Below are positions 17,418-26,145 of a stretch of 64,000 nt of DNA, piece by piece (the first letter of the stretch is position 1; each line of letters opens with the position of its first letter). The stretch spans positions 248,001-312,000 of the forward strand of contig NZ_AUND01000001.1 in the NCBI RefSeq assembly GCF_000714535.1, read 5' to 3'. Origin of the DNA: Thioclava pacifica DSM 10166. Its GTDB lineage: Bacteria > Pseudomonadota > Alphaproteobacteria > Rhodobacterales > Rhodobacteraceae. Made by a program: the position numbers and the translations under genes. Below the pieces are notes generated by a model. It was not told the DNA's origin, searched no databases, and was given only the letters and a program-made list of their open reading frames with translations.

Positions 17418-17453
17418 GAAGGGCGCGTCCTGTGGCAGGCTTGGGACGCTCCG

Positions 17454-17521
17454 CGGGGGATATTTGAAGCAGTTGGAAGGGGCGGTGCGGCCTGTCTTCC
17501 AACTGCTCCAAGTATCCCCGC
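17454..17521. repeat. Long imperfect palindrome between convergent genes (bidirectional terminator or repeat)
   Basis: The left arm (17454-17479) reads CGGGGGATATTTG then AAGCAGTTGGAAG; the right arm (17496-17521) is its complement, CTTCCAACTGCTCCAAG then TATCCCCGC. The arms are about 26 bp with two mismatches and one bulge, around a 16-base loop. It lies between the stops of the DMT exporter and choV genes, so both transcripts would form the same hairpin. It shares GGGGGATATTTG with the window's other intergenic repeat family. Confidence 0.78.
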
Positions 17522-17532
17522 CGGAGGCATCT

Positions 17533-18573
17533 TCAGTTCACGCCCGCGCTGCCCTGCGGGTCGATGAGCCGCGTGATGACGCCTTCGCGGGTCACGACGC
17601 GGCCATCGCTGAGCGGCACCGCCGCCTCATGGCGCAGCCGTTCCATCACCTCGCGCACCGGCGCATCGGCGGGCATCGGCGCGCCGGTGGCGGCACCGAT
17701 GGGCGTTCCGGGCGGATCAGCGAGGTCTTCGGCGGTGAGCACGCCGAGCGGGTTCATATGGGCCACGAAATCGGCCACATAGCCGTTCGCGGGCTTGGCG
17801 ATGATGTCGCGCGCGGTGCCGCATTGGACGATGCGGCCGCCCTCCATCAGCGCGATCCGGTTGCCGATCTTGAACGCCTCGTCGAGGTCGTGGCTGACGA
17901 AGATGATCGTGCGCTTGAGCTTGGCTTGCAGCTCCAGCAGCTCGTCTTGCAGCTTGGTGCGGATCAGCGGGTCGAGGGCCGAGAAGGGTTCGTCCATCAG
18001 CAGGATCGGCGCGTCGGTGGCAAACGCCCGGGCGAGCCCCACGCGCTGCTGCATGCCGCCCGAAAGCTCGGCCACCTGCCGTTCGGCCCAGTCGGAAAGG
18101 CCGACCAGCTCCAGCTGCGCATCGACCTTCTCGCGGCGTTCCGCCTTGCTCATCCCCGCCAGTTCGAGGCCGAGGCCCACATTCTCGCGCACGGTGCGCC
18201 AGGGCAGCAGGCCGAATTGCTGGAATACCATCGCGATCTTGGTCAGGCGCATCCGGCGCAGGGTGGCCGGGTCGCCATGGGTGACATCGACGAGGCCCTG
18301 TCCGTCATGCACCTCGACCTTGCCGCGGCAGACTGGGTTGAGCCCGTTGACCGCGCGCAGGAGCGTCGATTTGCCCGATCCCGAGAGGCCCATGAGCACG
18401 AGGATCTCGCCCTCGGGCACCTCGACCGAGCAGTCATGCACGCCGAGCACCTGGCCCGTGCGCTCCTGAATCTCGGGGCGGGTGAGGCCTTCATCCATCA
18501 GGGGCAGGGCCTCTTGCGGGTCGTCGCCGAAGACGATGGAAACATTGTCGAATTTGACGGCAGTTTTGGTCAT
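17533..18573 (-). CDS. choV: Choline ABC transporter ATP-binding protein ChoV
   Basis: A 346-residue ABC ATPase of the ProV/OpuAA group: Walker A GLSGSGKST at 62-70, Q-loop FQQFGLLPW, signature ELSGGMQQR and Walker B ILLMDEPFSALDP. An N-terminal extension of about 40 residues precedes the core. A C-terminal regulatory extension of about 80 residues contains a CBS-like part ending VVTREGVITRLIDP. It powers import of choline with ChoW and ChoX at the inner membrane. Its ATG overlaps the choW stop (ATGA, 18570-18573), indicating translational coupling. It is the last gene of the operon. Confidence 0.95.
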   Translation of the reverse strand: MTKTAVKFDNVSIVFGDDPQEALPLMDEGLTRPEIQERTGQVLGVHDCSVEVPEGEILVLMGLSGSGKSTLLRAVNGLNPVCRGKVEVHDGQGLVDVTHGDPATLRRMRLTKIAMVFQQFGLLPWRTVRENVGLGLELAGMSKAERREKVDAQLELVGLSDWAERQVAELSGGMQQRVGLARAFATDAPILLMDEPFSALDPLIRTKLQDELLELQAKLKRTIIFVSHDLDEAFKIGNRIALMEGGRIVQCGTARDIIAKPANGYVADFVAHMNPLGVLTAEDLADPPGTPIGAATGAPMPADAPVREVMERLRHEAAVPLSDGRVVTREGVITRLIDPQGSAGVN

Positions 18574-19406
18574 TTCGAGCCTCCCCGGCGGAGCATGCGG
18601 TCGAGGATGATCGCGACGACGACGATGACGAAGCCGGATTCGAACCCGAGCGCGGTGTTGACGGTGTTGAGCGCGCGCACGACCGGCACGCCGAGGCCAT
18701 CGGCGCCCACCAGCGCGGCCACCACGACCATCGACAGCGACAACATGATCGTCTGGTTCAGCCCCGCCATGATCTGCGGCGTGGCATAGGGCAGCTCGAC
18801 CTTCCACAGCAGCTGGCTTTTGGTGGCGCCGAAGGATTGGGCGGCCTCGGTCAGCGTGTCGGGGGTCGAGGAGACGCCCAGATGGGTCAGGCGGATCGGG
18901 GCGGGCAGCACGAAGATCACGGTGGCGATCAGGCCGGGCACCATGCCGATGCCGAAGAACACGATCGCAGGGATCAGGTAAACGAAGGCCGGGAGCGTCT
19001 GCATCAGGTCCAGCACCGGCTGCATCACCGCGTAAAGGCGCGGGCGGTGCGCGGCGGCGATCCCGATCGGCACGCCGAGCCCCATGCACACGACGCAGGC
19101 GGCGATCACGAGGGTGAGGCTTTCGGTCGTCTCCTCCCAATAGCCCTGATTGAGGATGAAGAGGAAGCCGACAATCACCAGAAGCGCGATTTGCCAGCTG
19201 CGTTGCAGCAGATAGGCCAGGCCCGCGAAGGCTGCGATCACGACGAAGGCGGGCGGGGATTGCAGCACCCAGAGCGTCGCGTCGATCAGCGCCTGCAGCG
19301 CCACCGAGAGCGCGTCAAACAGGGGGGAGGCGTGGTCTTGCAGCCAGTCGATCACGACTTTGGCCGTCTTGCCCACGGGGATCTTGGTGTCGGTCAACCA
19401 GTCCAT
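18570..19406 (-). CDS. choW: Choline ABC transporter permease ChoW
   Basis: A 278-residue permease with about six membrane helices. It shows the ABC permease features of the ProW/OpuAB type: LDLMQTLPAFVYLIPAIVFF, FVLPAPIRLTHLGV, and the EAA-like loop EAAQSFGATKSQLLWKVELP. It forms the membrane channel for choline. I chose ATG 19406 because it overlaps the stop of the upstream 219-residue gene (TGATG); the in-frame open region further upstream belongs to that gene's other frame. Confidence 0.94.
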   Translation of the reverse strand: MDWLTDTKIPVGKTAKVVIDWLQDHASPLFDALSVALQALIDATLWVLQSPPAFVVIAAFAGLAYLLQRSWQIALLVIVGFLFILNQGYWEETTESLTLVIAACVVCMGLGVPIGIAAAHRPRLYAVMQPVLDLMQTLPAFVYLIPAIVFFGIGMVPGLIATVIFVLPAPIRLTHLGVSSTPDTLTEAAQSFGATKSQLLWKVELPYATPQIMAGLNQTIMLSLSMVVVAALVGADGLGVPVVRALNTVNTALGFESGFVIVVVAIILDRMLRRGGSK

Positions 19407-20065
19407 CACTGTCCTTCTTGTTTTGCTTTCGGCTTGCGCGCCGCGATCTGGTCGAAGGCGACCTGACCCACGGGTTTGCCGGTCTCGGGGTCGATCTTGG
19501 TCGTGCGGATGACGAGGCCGAGATCGGGCGCGTATTCTTTCAGGATATGCGAGGTGAGCTTGCCCATCGCGATGTCTTCGGAGACCTGCGTGACCGCGTA
19601 GGTGCAATCGCCAATGGCGAGCTTGCCTTCGCCGATGACCTCGTAGTTTGCCTCGCCGGTGGCTTTCACCTCATCGCCGATGATGAGGGCGACCGAACCG
19701 GTCCAGCCCTTGGCGCTCAGCAGGTCCTCGACGCTGGGCGTCTCGGCATAGCGCAGCTCGAAGCTCGCGCCGCCGCCTTCCTGCTTGGTCACGATCAGCG
19801 GGTTGGCATAGGTCTCGCGCTGGGGCGGGCGGCTCAGCGCCGGGTCGTCGGCGCGGTAGGAAACCAGCGTGCCGTCTTCGTAGCGATAGGCGATCGCCAT
19901 GCGCGGGGAGGTGCGGCTCATCTGCACGCCGGTTGCCATCAGATCGGCACGGGTCGGGCAGGTGGAGGGGGCAGGGCGTTCGTCCGCTGCGCGCGCTGCG
20001 AGCGGAACGAGAAACGCGCAGGCCAAAGAGGCCCACGCGCAGGTTTTCAGGGGCACAGCGCTCAC
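19406..20065 (-). CDS. Exported protein of unknown function inside the choline transporter operon
   Basis: A 219-residue protein with a signal peptide (CAWASLACAFLVPLAARAAD) and a mature domain containing two cysteines (STCPTR and GDCTYAV) about 115 residues apart. I recognise no family. It starts with GTG in a GTGA overlap with the choX stop and ends in a TGATG overlap with choW, so it is translated as part of choX-gene-choW-choV. That tight coupling implies a periplasmic role connected with choline import or its control. It is not a second binding protein: no solute-binding signature is present. Confidence 0.78.
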   Translation of the reverse strand: MSAVPLKTCAWASLACAFLVPLAARAADERPAPSTCPTRADLMATGVQMSRTSPRMAIAYRYEDGTLVSYRADDPALSRPPQRETYANPLIVTKQEGGGASFELRYAETPSVEDLLSAKGWTGSVALIIGDEVKATGEANYEVIGEGKLAIGDCTYAVTQVSEDIAMGKLTSHILKEYAPDLGLVIRTTKIDPETGKPVGQVAFDQIAARKPKAKQEGQ

Positions 20066-21006
20066 GAGTTCAGCGCTTTTTCGACCGCTTCACGCGCGTC
20101 GCCGCCATCTTTCGTGGTCACGCCTTCGAGCCAGGCTTCCCAGGTCGCGGGATGGGCCTTCAGCCACTCTTTCGCGGCGGCTTTCGGGTCCTCGCCATCG
20201 TCGAGGATCTTGCCCATGATCTCGTTTTCCATCTGCAGCGTGAAGGTCAGGTTCGACACCAGCTTGCCCGGGTTCGGGCAGTCGGCGACATAGCCCTTGC
20301 GCACGTTGGTCATGACCTCGGCGCCACCAAAGTCCGGGCCGAAATAGTCGTCACCGCCCGACAGGTAGGTGATGTCGAAATTCGAGTTCATCGGGTGGGG
20401 TTCCCAGGCGAGGAAGATGATCGGCTTGTCGGCCTTGTCGGCGCGCGCGACCTGCGCGAGCATGCCCTGCTCGGAGCTTTCCTTGAGGGTGAAGTCCTTT
20501 AGGCCGAACGCGTCCTTCTGGATCATGTCGAGGATCAGCGCGTTGCCGTCATTGCCCGGCTCGATGCCGTAGATCTGGCCGTCGAGCTCATCGGCGTGCT
20601 TGGCGATGTCGGAGAAATCCTTGATGCCGAGCTTGGCGCCCACGGCATTGGTGGCCAGCGTGTATTTCGCGCCGGTCAGGTTCACGCCGAGCGTCTCGAC
20701 GGTGCCGTCCTTGGTGTAGGGCTCGATATTGGCGGCCATCGAGGGCATCCAGTTGCCCAGGAACACATCCACATCGCCTTTCGACAGCGCCTCATAGGTC
20801 ACCGGAACCGAGAGAACCTTGGTGTCGGTCTCGTAGCCGAGCGCTTCGAGGATCGTCGTCGCGACCGCGGTGGTCGAGGTGATGTCGGTCCAGCCGACAT
20901 CGGAGAAGGTCACTTTCGAGCAATCGGCAGCCTGCGCCGGTGCGCTGGCCGCGAAGCCGAGCGAGAGCGCGGCCCCCAGTGCGAGAAGGGTGGAACGGAA
21001 CTGCAT
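20062..21006 (-). CDS. choX: Choline-binding periplasmic protein ChoX
   Basis: A 314-residue exported solute-binding protein of the OpuAC/ProX class, with signal peptide MQFRSTLLALGAALSLGFAA to about residue 27. Family features include FSDVGWTDITSTTAVATTIL, DVDVFLGNWMPSM and FLAWEPHPMN; the aromatic residues in these stretches form the quaternary-amine box. It delivers choline to ChoW/ChoV. AGGGAGAAAA precedes ATG 21006. It diverges from betI across 114 bp containing a TTATTGA/TCAATAA palindrome, so BetI repression relieved by choline is likely. Confidence 0.95.
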   Translation of the reverse strand: MQFRSTLLALGAALSLGFAASAPAQAADCSKVTFSDVGWTDITSTTAVATTILEALGYETDTKVLSVPVTYEALSKGDVDVFLGNWMPSMAANIEPYTKDGTVETLGVNLTGAKYTLATNAVGAKLGIKDFSDIAKHADELDGQIYGIEPGNDGNALILDMIQKDAFGLKDFTLKESSEQGMLAQVARADKADKPIIFLAWEPHPMNSNFDITYLSGGDDYFGPDFGGAEVMTNVRKGYVADCPNPGKLVSNLTFTLQMENEIMGKILDDGEDPKAAAKEWLKAHPATWEAWLEGVTTKDGGDAREAVEKALNS

Positions 21007-21034
21007 ATTTTTCTCCCTGTCACAGCGTCATGAA

Positions 21035-21070
21035 ACCGCATGATGCGGTTATTGATTGACGAGTCAATAA
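21035..21070. promoter_or_regulatory. Candidate BetI operator between choX and betI
   Basis: TTATTGA (21049-21055) and TCAATAA (21064-21070) form a 7-bp inverted repeat with an 8-bp centre, close in sequence to known BetI sites. Immediately beside it, ACCGCA (21035-21040) and TGCGGT (21044-21049) form a second inverted repeat sharing base 21049. Both lie in the 114-bp divergent promoter region. Confidence 0.75.
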
Positions 21071-21120
21071 ACATGTTTTAGCCCGACATTCAAGAAAGCC
21101 ACCCGAAGGAGGCCGACACG

Positions 21121-21702
21121 ATGCCCAAGCTTGGAGCAGAGCCTATACGCCGCGCTGCCTTGGTGAAAGCCACCATTGAGACAGTGGGCGCTGCCGGATC
21201 GCTCGATGTGACGGTCGCGCAGATCGCGCGGCGCGCGGGCATGTCCTCGGCGCTCGCGCATCATTATTTCGGCTCGAAAGAGCAGATTTTCCTCGCTGCG
21301 ATGCGCTCGATCCTGTCGATCTACGGCGCGGAGGTGCGCGGCGCGCTGTCGACCGCGCGCAATCCGCGCGACCGGGTTCGCGCAGTTGTGATGGGGTCTT
21401 TCGCCTCCGGGTCGTTCCGGCATGAGGCGATCGCGGCCTGGCTGAACTTCTACGTGCTGGCGCAGTCGAGCGCCGAGGCGCGCCGTCTGCTGCATGTCTA
21501 TCAGCGCCGGATGCGCTCGAACCTGCTTTACGGGCTGCGCCCGCTAGTGGGCGAGCGCGCGGGCCCCGTGGCCGAGGGTTTGGGCGCGCTGATCGACGGG
21601 GTCTATATCCGCGCCGCGCTTGTCTCGGGCGAGCCTGACCGGCAGGCGGCCTGCGATCTGGTGCTGGCGCATCTGGAAAAAGAATTGGAGTGCAAGAAAT
21701 GA
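21121..21702 (+). CDS. betI: TetR-family choline-responsive repressor BetI
   Basis: A 193-residue regulator. It has an N-terminal TetR helix-turn-helix, with [22 protein letters not shown] at about residues 38-59, and a BetI-type ligand domain ([34 protein letters not shown]). BetI represses choline oxidation genes and is released by choline. It is the first gene of betI-betB-betA: its TGA overlaps the betB ATG. The divergent promoter region contains its probable operator. Confidence 0.95.
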   Translation: MPKLGAEPIRRAALVKATIETVGAAGSLDVTVAQIARRAGMSSALAHHYFGSKEQIFLAAMRSILSIYGAEVRGALSTARNPRDRVRAVVMGSFASGSFRHEAIAAWLNFYVLAQSSAEARRLLHVYQRRMRSNLLYGLRPLVGERAGPVAEGLGALIDGVYIRAALVSGEPDRQAACDLVLAHLEKELECKK

Positions 21703-23150
21703 GAGCGCAACCGAAAGCGAGCCATTTCGTCAATGGCGATTGGATGGAAGATGACGCGGGCGAGCCGCTGATCGTCACCTATCCCGGCACCGGTGAGGTC
21801 ATCGCGAGGCTGCACGCCGCGACCCCTGCGGTGATCGACGCCGCGATTTCGGGTGCGGTTGAGGCGCAGAAGGCCTGGGCCGCGCTGCGCCCGGTCGAGC
21901 GCGGCCGGATCCTGATGCGCGCCGTCGCGATCATCCGTGAGCGGGGCGAAGAGCTGGCGCAGCTGGAGACGCTTGATACCGGCAAGCCGATTCAGGAGAC
22001 GCGCGAGGCGGACTGGCCCTCGGGCGCCGATGCGCTGGAATATTTCGCGGGGCTCGCGCCGACGCTCACCGGCGAGACGATCCCGCTGGGCGGTGATTTC
22101 GCCTATACGATCCGCGAGCCGCTGGGCGTCTGCGCGGGGATCGGCGCGTGGAATTATCCCTCCCAGATCGCCTGCTGGAAATCGGCGCCGGCGTTGTCGA
22201 CCGGCAATGCGATGGTGTTCAAACCCTCCGAGATGACGCCGCTTGGCGCGTTGAAACTGGCCGAGATTTTCATCGAGGCCGGGATGCCTGCGGGCGTGTT
22301 CAACGTGGTGCAGGGCTTTGGGCCGGTGGGCGCGGCGCTCTCGACCGATCCGCGGATTGCGAAAGTGTCGCTGACGGGCTCGGTGCCGACGGGCGCGCGG
22401 GTGTATCAGGCGGCGGCAAGCGGCATGAAGCATGTGACGATGGAGCTGGGGGGCAAATCCCCGCTGATCGTCTTCGACGACGCGGATCTGGAAAGCGCGA
22501 TCGGGGCGGCGATGCTGGGGAATTTCTATTCCTCGGGTCAGATCTGTTCGAACGGGACGCGGGTTTTCGTGCAGAAGGGCATCAAGGAGGCGTTCCTCGC
22601 GCGGCTGAAAGAGCGCACCGAGGCCATCGTCGCGGGCGATCCGCTGAAGGATGAGACGCAGTTCGGCCCGCTCATTTCGGCGGCGCAGTTCGACAAGGTG
22701 ATGTCCTATATCGACAGCGCCAAGGCTGAAGGCGCGCGGCTGGTCTGCGGTGGGTCTGCGGGCAATGAGGGACCGTTGTTCGTGCAGCCCACGGTCTTTG
22801 CCGATGTGACCGACGCGATGACCATCGCGCGCGAGGAGATCTTTGGCCCGGTGATGTCGGTGCTGGAGTTCGAGACCGAAGACGAGGTCATCGCGCGGGC
22901 CAATGACACGCAGTTCGGCCTCGCCGCCGGGGTCTTCACCGGCGATCTGGCGCGTGGGCATCGGGTGATCGGCCAGCTGCAGGCGGGCACGACCTGGATC
23001 AACGCCTATAACCTGACGCCGGTCGAGATGCCGTTCGGCGCCGTGAAGCAGTCGGGCTTCGGGCGCGAGAACTCCCGCGCGGCGGTGGAGCACTACACGC
23101 AGCTCAAGTCGGTCTATGTGGGCATGGGGCCGGTCGAGAGCCCTTACTGA
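21699..23150 (+). CDS. betB: Betaine aldehyde dehydrogenase BetB
   Basis: A 483-residue NAD(P)+-dependent aldehyde dehydrogenase. Catalytic residues lie in MELGGKSPL (Glu, about 250) and [12 protein letters not shown] (Cys, about 284). The SNGT after the cysteine is characteristic of betaine aldehyde dehydrogenases, as is the ending [21 protein letters not shown]. It oxidises betaine aldehyde to glycine betaine in the cytoplasm. ATG 21699 overlaps the betI stop (ATGA) with TTGGAG upstream; a GTG at 21690 is a weaker alternative. Confidence 0.96.
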   Translation: MRAQPKASHFVNGDWMEDDAGEPLIVTYPGTGEVIARLHAATPAVIDAAISGAVEAQKAWAALRPVERGRILMRAVAIIRERGEELAQLETLDTGKPIQETREADWPSGADALEYFAGLAPTLTGETIPLGGDFAYTIREPLGVCAGIGAWNYPSQIACWKSAPALSTGNAMVFKPSEMTPLGALKLAEIFIEAGMPAGVFNVVQGFGPVGAALSTDPRIAKVSLTGSVPTGARVYQAAASGMKHVTMELGGKSPLIVFDDADLESAIGAAMLGNFYSSGQICSNGTRVFVQKGIKEAFLARLKERTEAIVAGDPLKDETQFGPLISAAQFDKVMSYIDSAKAEGARLVCGGSAGNEGPLFVQPTVFADVTDAMTIAREEIFGPVMSVLEFETEDEVIARANDTQFGLAAGVFTGDLARGHRVIGQLQAGTTWINAYNLTPVEMPFGAVKQSGFGRENSRAAVEHYTQLKSVYVGMGPVESPY

Positions 23151-23165
23151 AGGTGCGGGCCGCGA

Positions 23166-23222
23166 GCGCCGGGGGGCTGTCTGCCCCCCGGACCCCCCGA
23201 AGATATTTGGATCAAGAAGAAG
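23166..23222 (+). repeat. Intergenic repeat, copy C, ending at the betA start codon
   Basis: 57 bp identical to copy D at 37242-37298. It begins GCGCC, then forms the hairpin GGGGGGC-tgtct-GCCCCCC, then GGACCCCCCGAAG, ATATTTGGATC and AAGAAGAAG. It occupies nearly all of the 72-bp betB-betA gap, and its last base directly precedes the betA ATG, so it supplies the whole leader of betA within the operon. Confidence 0.88.
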
Positions 23223-24878
23223 ATGAGTGTTTCGGCTGAATTCGTGATCGTAGGGGCTGGCTCGGGTGGCTCGGCGCTGGCTTACCGGCTGGCCGAGGCG
23301 GGGCGCGAGGTGCTGGTGATCGAGCATGGCGGCTCGGATGCGGGGCCGTTCATCCAGATGCCGGGCGCGCTGAGCTATCCGATGAATATGGGGATTTACG
23401 ACTGGGGGTTTCAGTCCGAACCCGAGGCGCATCTGGGCGGGCGTCGTCTGGCGACGCCGCGCGGCAAGGTGCTGGGCGGCTCGTCGAGCATCAACGGCAT
23501 GGTCTATGTGCGCGGCCATGCGCGCGATTTCGACCATTGGGAAGAGAGCGGCGCGCGGGGCTGGTCCTATGCGGATGTGCTGCCGTATTTCAAGCGGATG
23601 GAGCATTGGCATGGCGGCGAGGCCAGCGAATGGCGCGGGGTCTCGGGGCCGCTGCATGTGACGCGCGGGCCGCGCTCCAATCCGCTCTTCGATGCCTTCG
23701 TCGCGGCGGGCAAGGCCGCGGGCTATCCGGTGACCGAGGATTACAACGGCGCGCAGCAGGAAGGTTTCGGGCCGATGGAGGCCACGATCTGGAGGGGGCG
23801 GCGCTGGTCGGCGGCCAATGCCTATCTGCGGCCTGCGCAAAAGAGCGGCAAGCTGAGGATCGTGCGGGCGCTGGCGCGCCGCGTGGTGTTCGAAGGCAAG
23901 CGGGCCGTGGGTGTCGAGGTCGAGCGCAAGGGACGGATCGAGGTGATCCGGGCGGGGCGCGAGGTCGTGCTGGCGGCGAGCTCGATCAACACGCCGAAGA
24001 TGCTGATGCTCTCGGGTGTGGGCCCGGCCGCGCATCTGCGCGACCATGGTATCGAAGTGCTGGCGGACCGCCCCGGTGTGGGCAGCAATCTGCAGGATCA
24101 TCTTGAGATCTATATGCAATTCGCCGCCAAGCAGCCGGTGACGCTGTTCAAATACTGGAACCTCTTGGGCAAGGCGCGGGTCGGGGCGGAGTGGCTTTTG
24201 ACCAAGGGCGGGCTGGGCGCTTCGAACCAGTTCGAGAGCTGCGCGTTCATCCGCTCGGATGCCGGGATCGACTATCCGGATATCCAGTATCACTTCCTGC
24301 CGATCGCGGTGCGCTATGATGGCAAGGCCGCCGCCGAGGGGCACGGGTTCCAGGCGCATGTCGGGCCGATGCGCTCGAAATCGCGCGGCACGGTGCGGTT
24401 GCGCTCGGGCGATCCGGGCGACACGCCGGTGATCAAGTTCAACTACATGAGCCATCCCGACGACTGGGCCGAGTTCCGCAAATGCGTGCGGCTGACGCGG
24501 GAGATCTTTGCGCAAGAACCGATGGCGGCGCATGTGAAGCACGAGATCCAGCCCGGCGCTGCGGTCGAGAGCGATGCAGAGATCGACGCCTTTATCCGCG
24601 AACATGCCGAGAGCGCTTACCATCCCTGCGGCACCGCGCGGATGGGGGCAGCGGAGGATCCGGGCGCGGTGGTCGACCCGGAGGGCCGGGTGATCGGGGT
24701 CGAGGGGCTGCGGGTGGCCGACAGTTCGGTCTTCCCGCGCATCACCAATGGCAACCTGAACGCGCCCTCGATCATGGTGGGCGAGAAGATGGCCGATCAT
24801 CTGCTGGACAAGGCGCCGCTGGCGCGGGAGAACCTGGAGCCCTGGTTGGCGCCGAACTGGCAGGTCGCGCAGCGGTAG
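23223..24878 (+). CDS. betA: Choline dehydrogenase BetA
   Basis: A 551-residue GMC oxidoreductase. The FAD-binding loop [21 protein letters not shown] is at the N-terminus, GMC signature 1 is [19 protein letters not shown], and signature 2 is [18 protein letters not shown]. The C-terminal active-site region holds [10 protein letters not shown] and [17 protein letters not shown]. It oxidises choline to betaine aldehyde at the membrane face. No Shine-Dalgarno sequence precedes the ATG except the AAGAAGAAG end of the repeat. It is the last gene of the bet operon. Confidence 0.96.
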   Translation: MSVSAEFVIVGAGSGGSALAYRLAEAGREVLVIEHGGSDAGPFIQMPGALSYPMNMGIYDWGFQSEPEAHLGGRRLATPRGKVLGGSSSINGMVYVRGHARDFDHWEESGARGWSYADVLPYFKRMEHWHGGEASEWRGVSGPLHVTRGPRSNPLFDAFVAAGKAAGYPVTEDYNGAQQEGFGPMEATIWRGRRWSAANAYLRPAQKSGKLRIVRALARRVVFEGKRAVGVEVERKGRIEVIRAGREVVLAASSINTPKMLMLSGVGPAAHLRDHGIEVLADRPGVGSNLQDHLEIYMQFAAKQPVTLFKYWNLLGKARVGAEWLLTKGGLGASNQFESCAFIRSDAGIDYPDIQYHFLPIAVRYDGKAAAEGHGFQAHVGPMRSKSRGTVRLRSGDPGDTPVIKFNYMSHPDDWAEFRKCVRLTREIFAQEPMAAHVKHEIQPGAAVESDAEIDAFIREHAESAYHPCGTARMGAAEDPGAVVDPEGRVIGVEGLRVADSSVFPRITNGNLNAPSIMVGEKMADHLLDKAPLARENLEPWLAPNWQVAQR

Positions 24879-24909
24879 GCGCTCTTCGCTTTGAATTGCG
24901 AGAAGAGGG

Positions 24910-25037
24910 CAGCGCCCGACCTCGGGTGGGCGCTGGCCTCGCGTCTGTGGTCTGCGCTTTGTCGTATCACGCTCATCCGGCGATGGTGCCCGCGATGTCG
25001 GTGCAAAAGCGCCCTCCCGGGGGGAGGTCGGGCGCTG
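24910..25037. repeat. Inverted-repeat element downstream of betA
   Basis: A perfect 14-bp inverted repeat: CAGCGCCCGACCTC at 24910-24923 and GAGGTCGGGCGCTG at 25024-25037, 100 bp apart. Each end also folds locally: CAGCGCCC with GGGCGCTG (24928-24935), and CCTCCC with GGGAGG near 25013-25027. The 250-bp gap between betA and the thermonuclease gene holds no gene. The structure looks like a palindromic intergenic element and could also end bet transcription. Confidence 0.7.
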
Positions 25038-25128
25038 CCCGGCACTGCCCTCCAATGCGGCCCTCCGGCGCTAACCTTAACCTACAAAATCTCTTGCCCG
25101 TTCCCGCTCTGTGCCCCATATCTGGGAC

Positions 25129-25767
25129 ATGTTAAGAATTTGTTCACTTCTCGTTCTGTTGGCGCTGCCCGCCGCAGCCTCCACGGTCACGGGCGTTCCG
25201 CGTGTGGTCGATGGCGATACGCTGGTGGTGCAGAACACGCGGGTGCGGCTCTTCGGGATCGACGCACCCGAGGCGAAGCAGCGATGCGAGACGGCGACGG
25301 GGGCGGCCTGGGCCTGCGGACAGGCGGCGACGGCGGCCTTGAGGGCGCTGGCGGGGCAGGGCGTGCGGTGCACGGGCAGCGAAGAGGATCGCTACGGGCG
25401 GCTCATCGCGGTGTGCCGGGCCGGGGGGCGCGATGTGAATGCCGAGATGGTCGCGCGCGGCGCGGCCTTCGCCTATCGGAAATACTCGCGCGACTACGTG
25501 GCGCAGGAGGAGCGCGCACGGCGCGCGGGGCTCGGGATCTGGCAGGGCGCGGCGGAACGGCCTGCGCAAGTCCGCGCCGAATCGAACGGGCAGGTGGCGC
25601 CGGGAACTTGCACGATCAAGGGTAACATTTCGTCGCGCGGGAAGCTCTATCACCTGCCCGGAACGCGCGCTTACGCGGCCACGCGGATCAGCACGGGCAA
25701 GGGCGAACGCTGGTTTTGCAGCGAAGCGGAAGCAAAAGCGGCGGGATGGCGCCGTGCGGGTGGCTGA
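25129..25767 (+). CDS. Exported thermonuclease (SNase-like) family protein
   Basis: A 212-residue protein with signal peptide MLRICSLLVLLALPAAAS and a staphylococcal-nuclease OB-fold domain (about 20-135). Visible motifs are VVDGDTLVV, RVRLFGIDAPEAKQ, EEDRYGRLIAVC and NAEMVARGAAFAYRKYS, which hold the Arg-Glu-Arg catalytic set of the family. A C-terminal segment of about 60 residues has GTCTIKGNISSRGKLYHLPG, an extension seen in many alphaproteobacterial relatives. It would cleave nucleic acid in the periplasm or outside. The ATG at 25129 is preferred over GTG 25111 because the signal peptide begins there. Confidence 0.86.
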   Translation: MLRICSLLVLLALPAAASTVTGVPRVVDGDTLVVQNTRVRLFGIDAPEAKQRCETATGAAWACGQAATAALRALAGQGVRCTGSEEDRYGRLIAVCRAGGRDVNAEMVARGAAFAYRKYSRDYVAQEERARRAGLGIWQGAAERPAQVRAESNGQVAPGTCTIKGNISSRGKLYHLPGTRAYAATRISTGKGERWFCSEAEAKAAGWRRAGG

Positions 25768-25838
25768 TTTGACCCGCATCAAGGCGAGTTGTGCCGGCGC
25801 GCGGTAAATTACCTTCGACAGCAAAGAAAGGGAGCAAG

Positions 25839-26084
25839 ATGGCCAACACGCCGCACACGCTGCAAGAAGAATTCCCCACGCAACTTGAGCAGATTCACGA
25901 GCTGAAAATCGCGAATGCCCATTTTGCAAAACTGCTTGAGGAGTATGACGCACTCAATACCCGTGTGCATTTGGCAGAGACCAATGTCGAACCGATGGAG
26001 GCGCTCGCCGAGACCGAGCTGCGCAAGCAGCGTGCCGCGATCAAGGATGAGATCGCGCGGATGCTGAGTACCGCCGCCGTCTGA
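25839..26084 (+). CDS. YdcH/DUF465 family small helical protein
   Basis: An 81-residue protein made almost wholly of charged amphipathic helices (about 18-40 and 52-76), matching the DUF465/YdcH coiled-coil hairpin family, whose function is unknown. GGGAGCAAG precedes ATG 25839. A strong bidirectional hairpin terminator separates it from the convergent pccR gene. It is cytoplasmic, with no signal peptide. Confidence 0.8.
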   Translation: MANTPHTLQEEFPTQLEQIHELKIANAHFAKLLEEYDALNTRVHLAETNVEPMEALAETELRKQRAAIKDEIARMLSTAAV

Positions 26085-26112
26085 GTGATGTACGAGTGAG
26101 GGACGCTGGTGG

Positions 26113-26142
26113 AACGCCCCGGAGTTGAGGCTCCGGGGCGTT
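26113..26142. terminator. Bidirectional rho-independent terminator between ydcH-like gene and pccR
   Basis: AACGCCCCGGAG (26113-26124) pairs perfectly over 12 bp with CTCCGGGGCGTT (26131-26142), 6-base loop, followed on the plus strand by TTCTTATG. It sits 28 bp after the ydcH-like stop and 3 bp from the pccR stop. Confidence 0.88.
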
Positions 26143-26145
26143 TTC

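Noticed and set aside
21603-25055. A 1150-codon open frame on the minus strand opposite betB and betA
   Set aside because: It mirrors two firmly identified genes, is rich in Arg, His and Pro with no domain, and arises from the GC-rich third-position bias of the sense genes.
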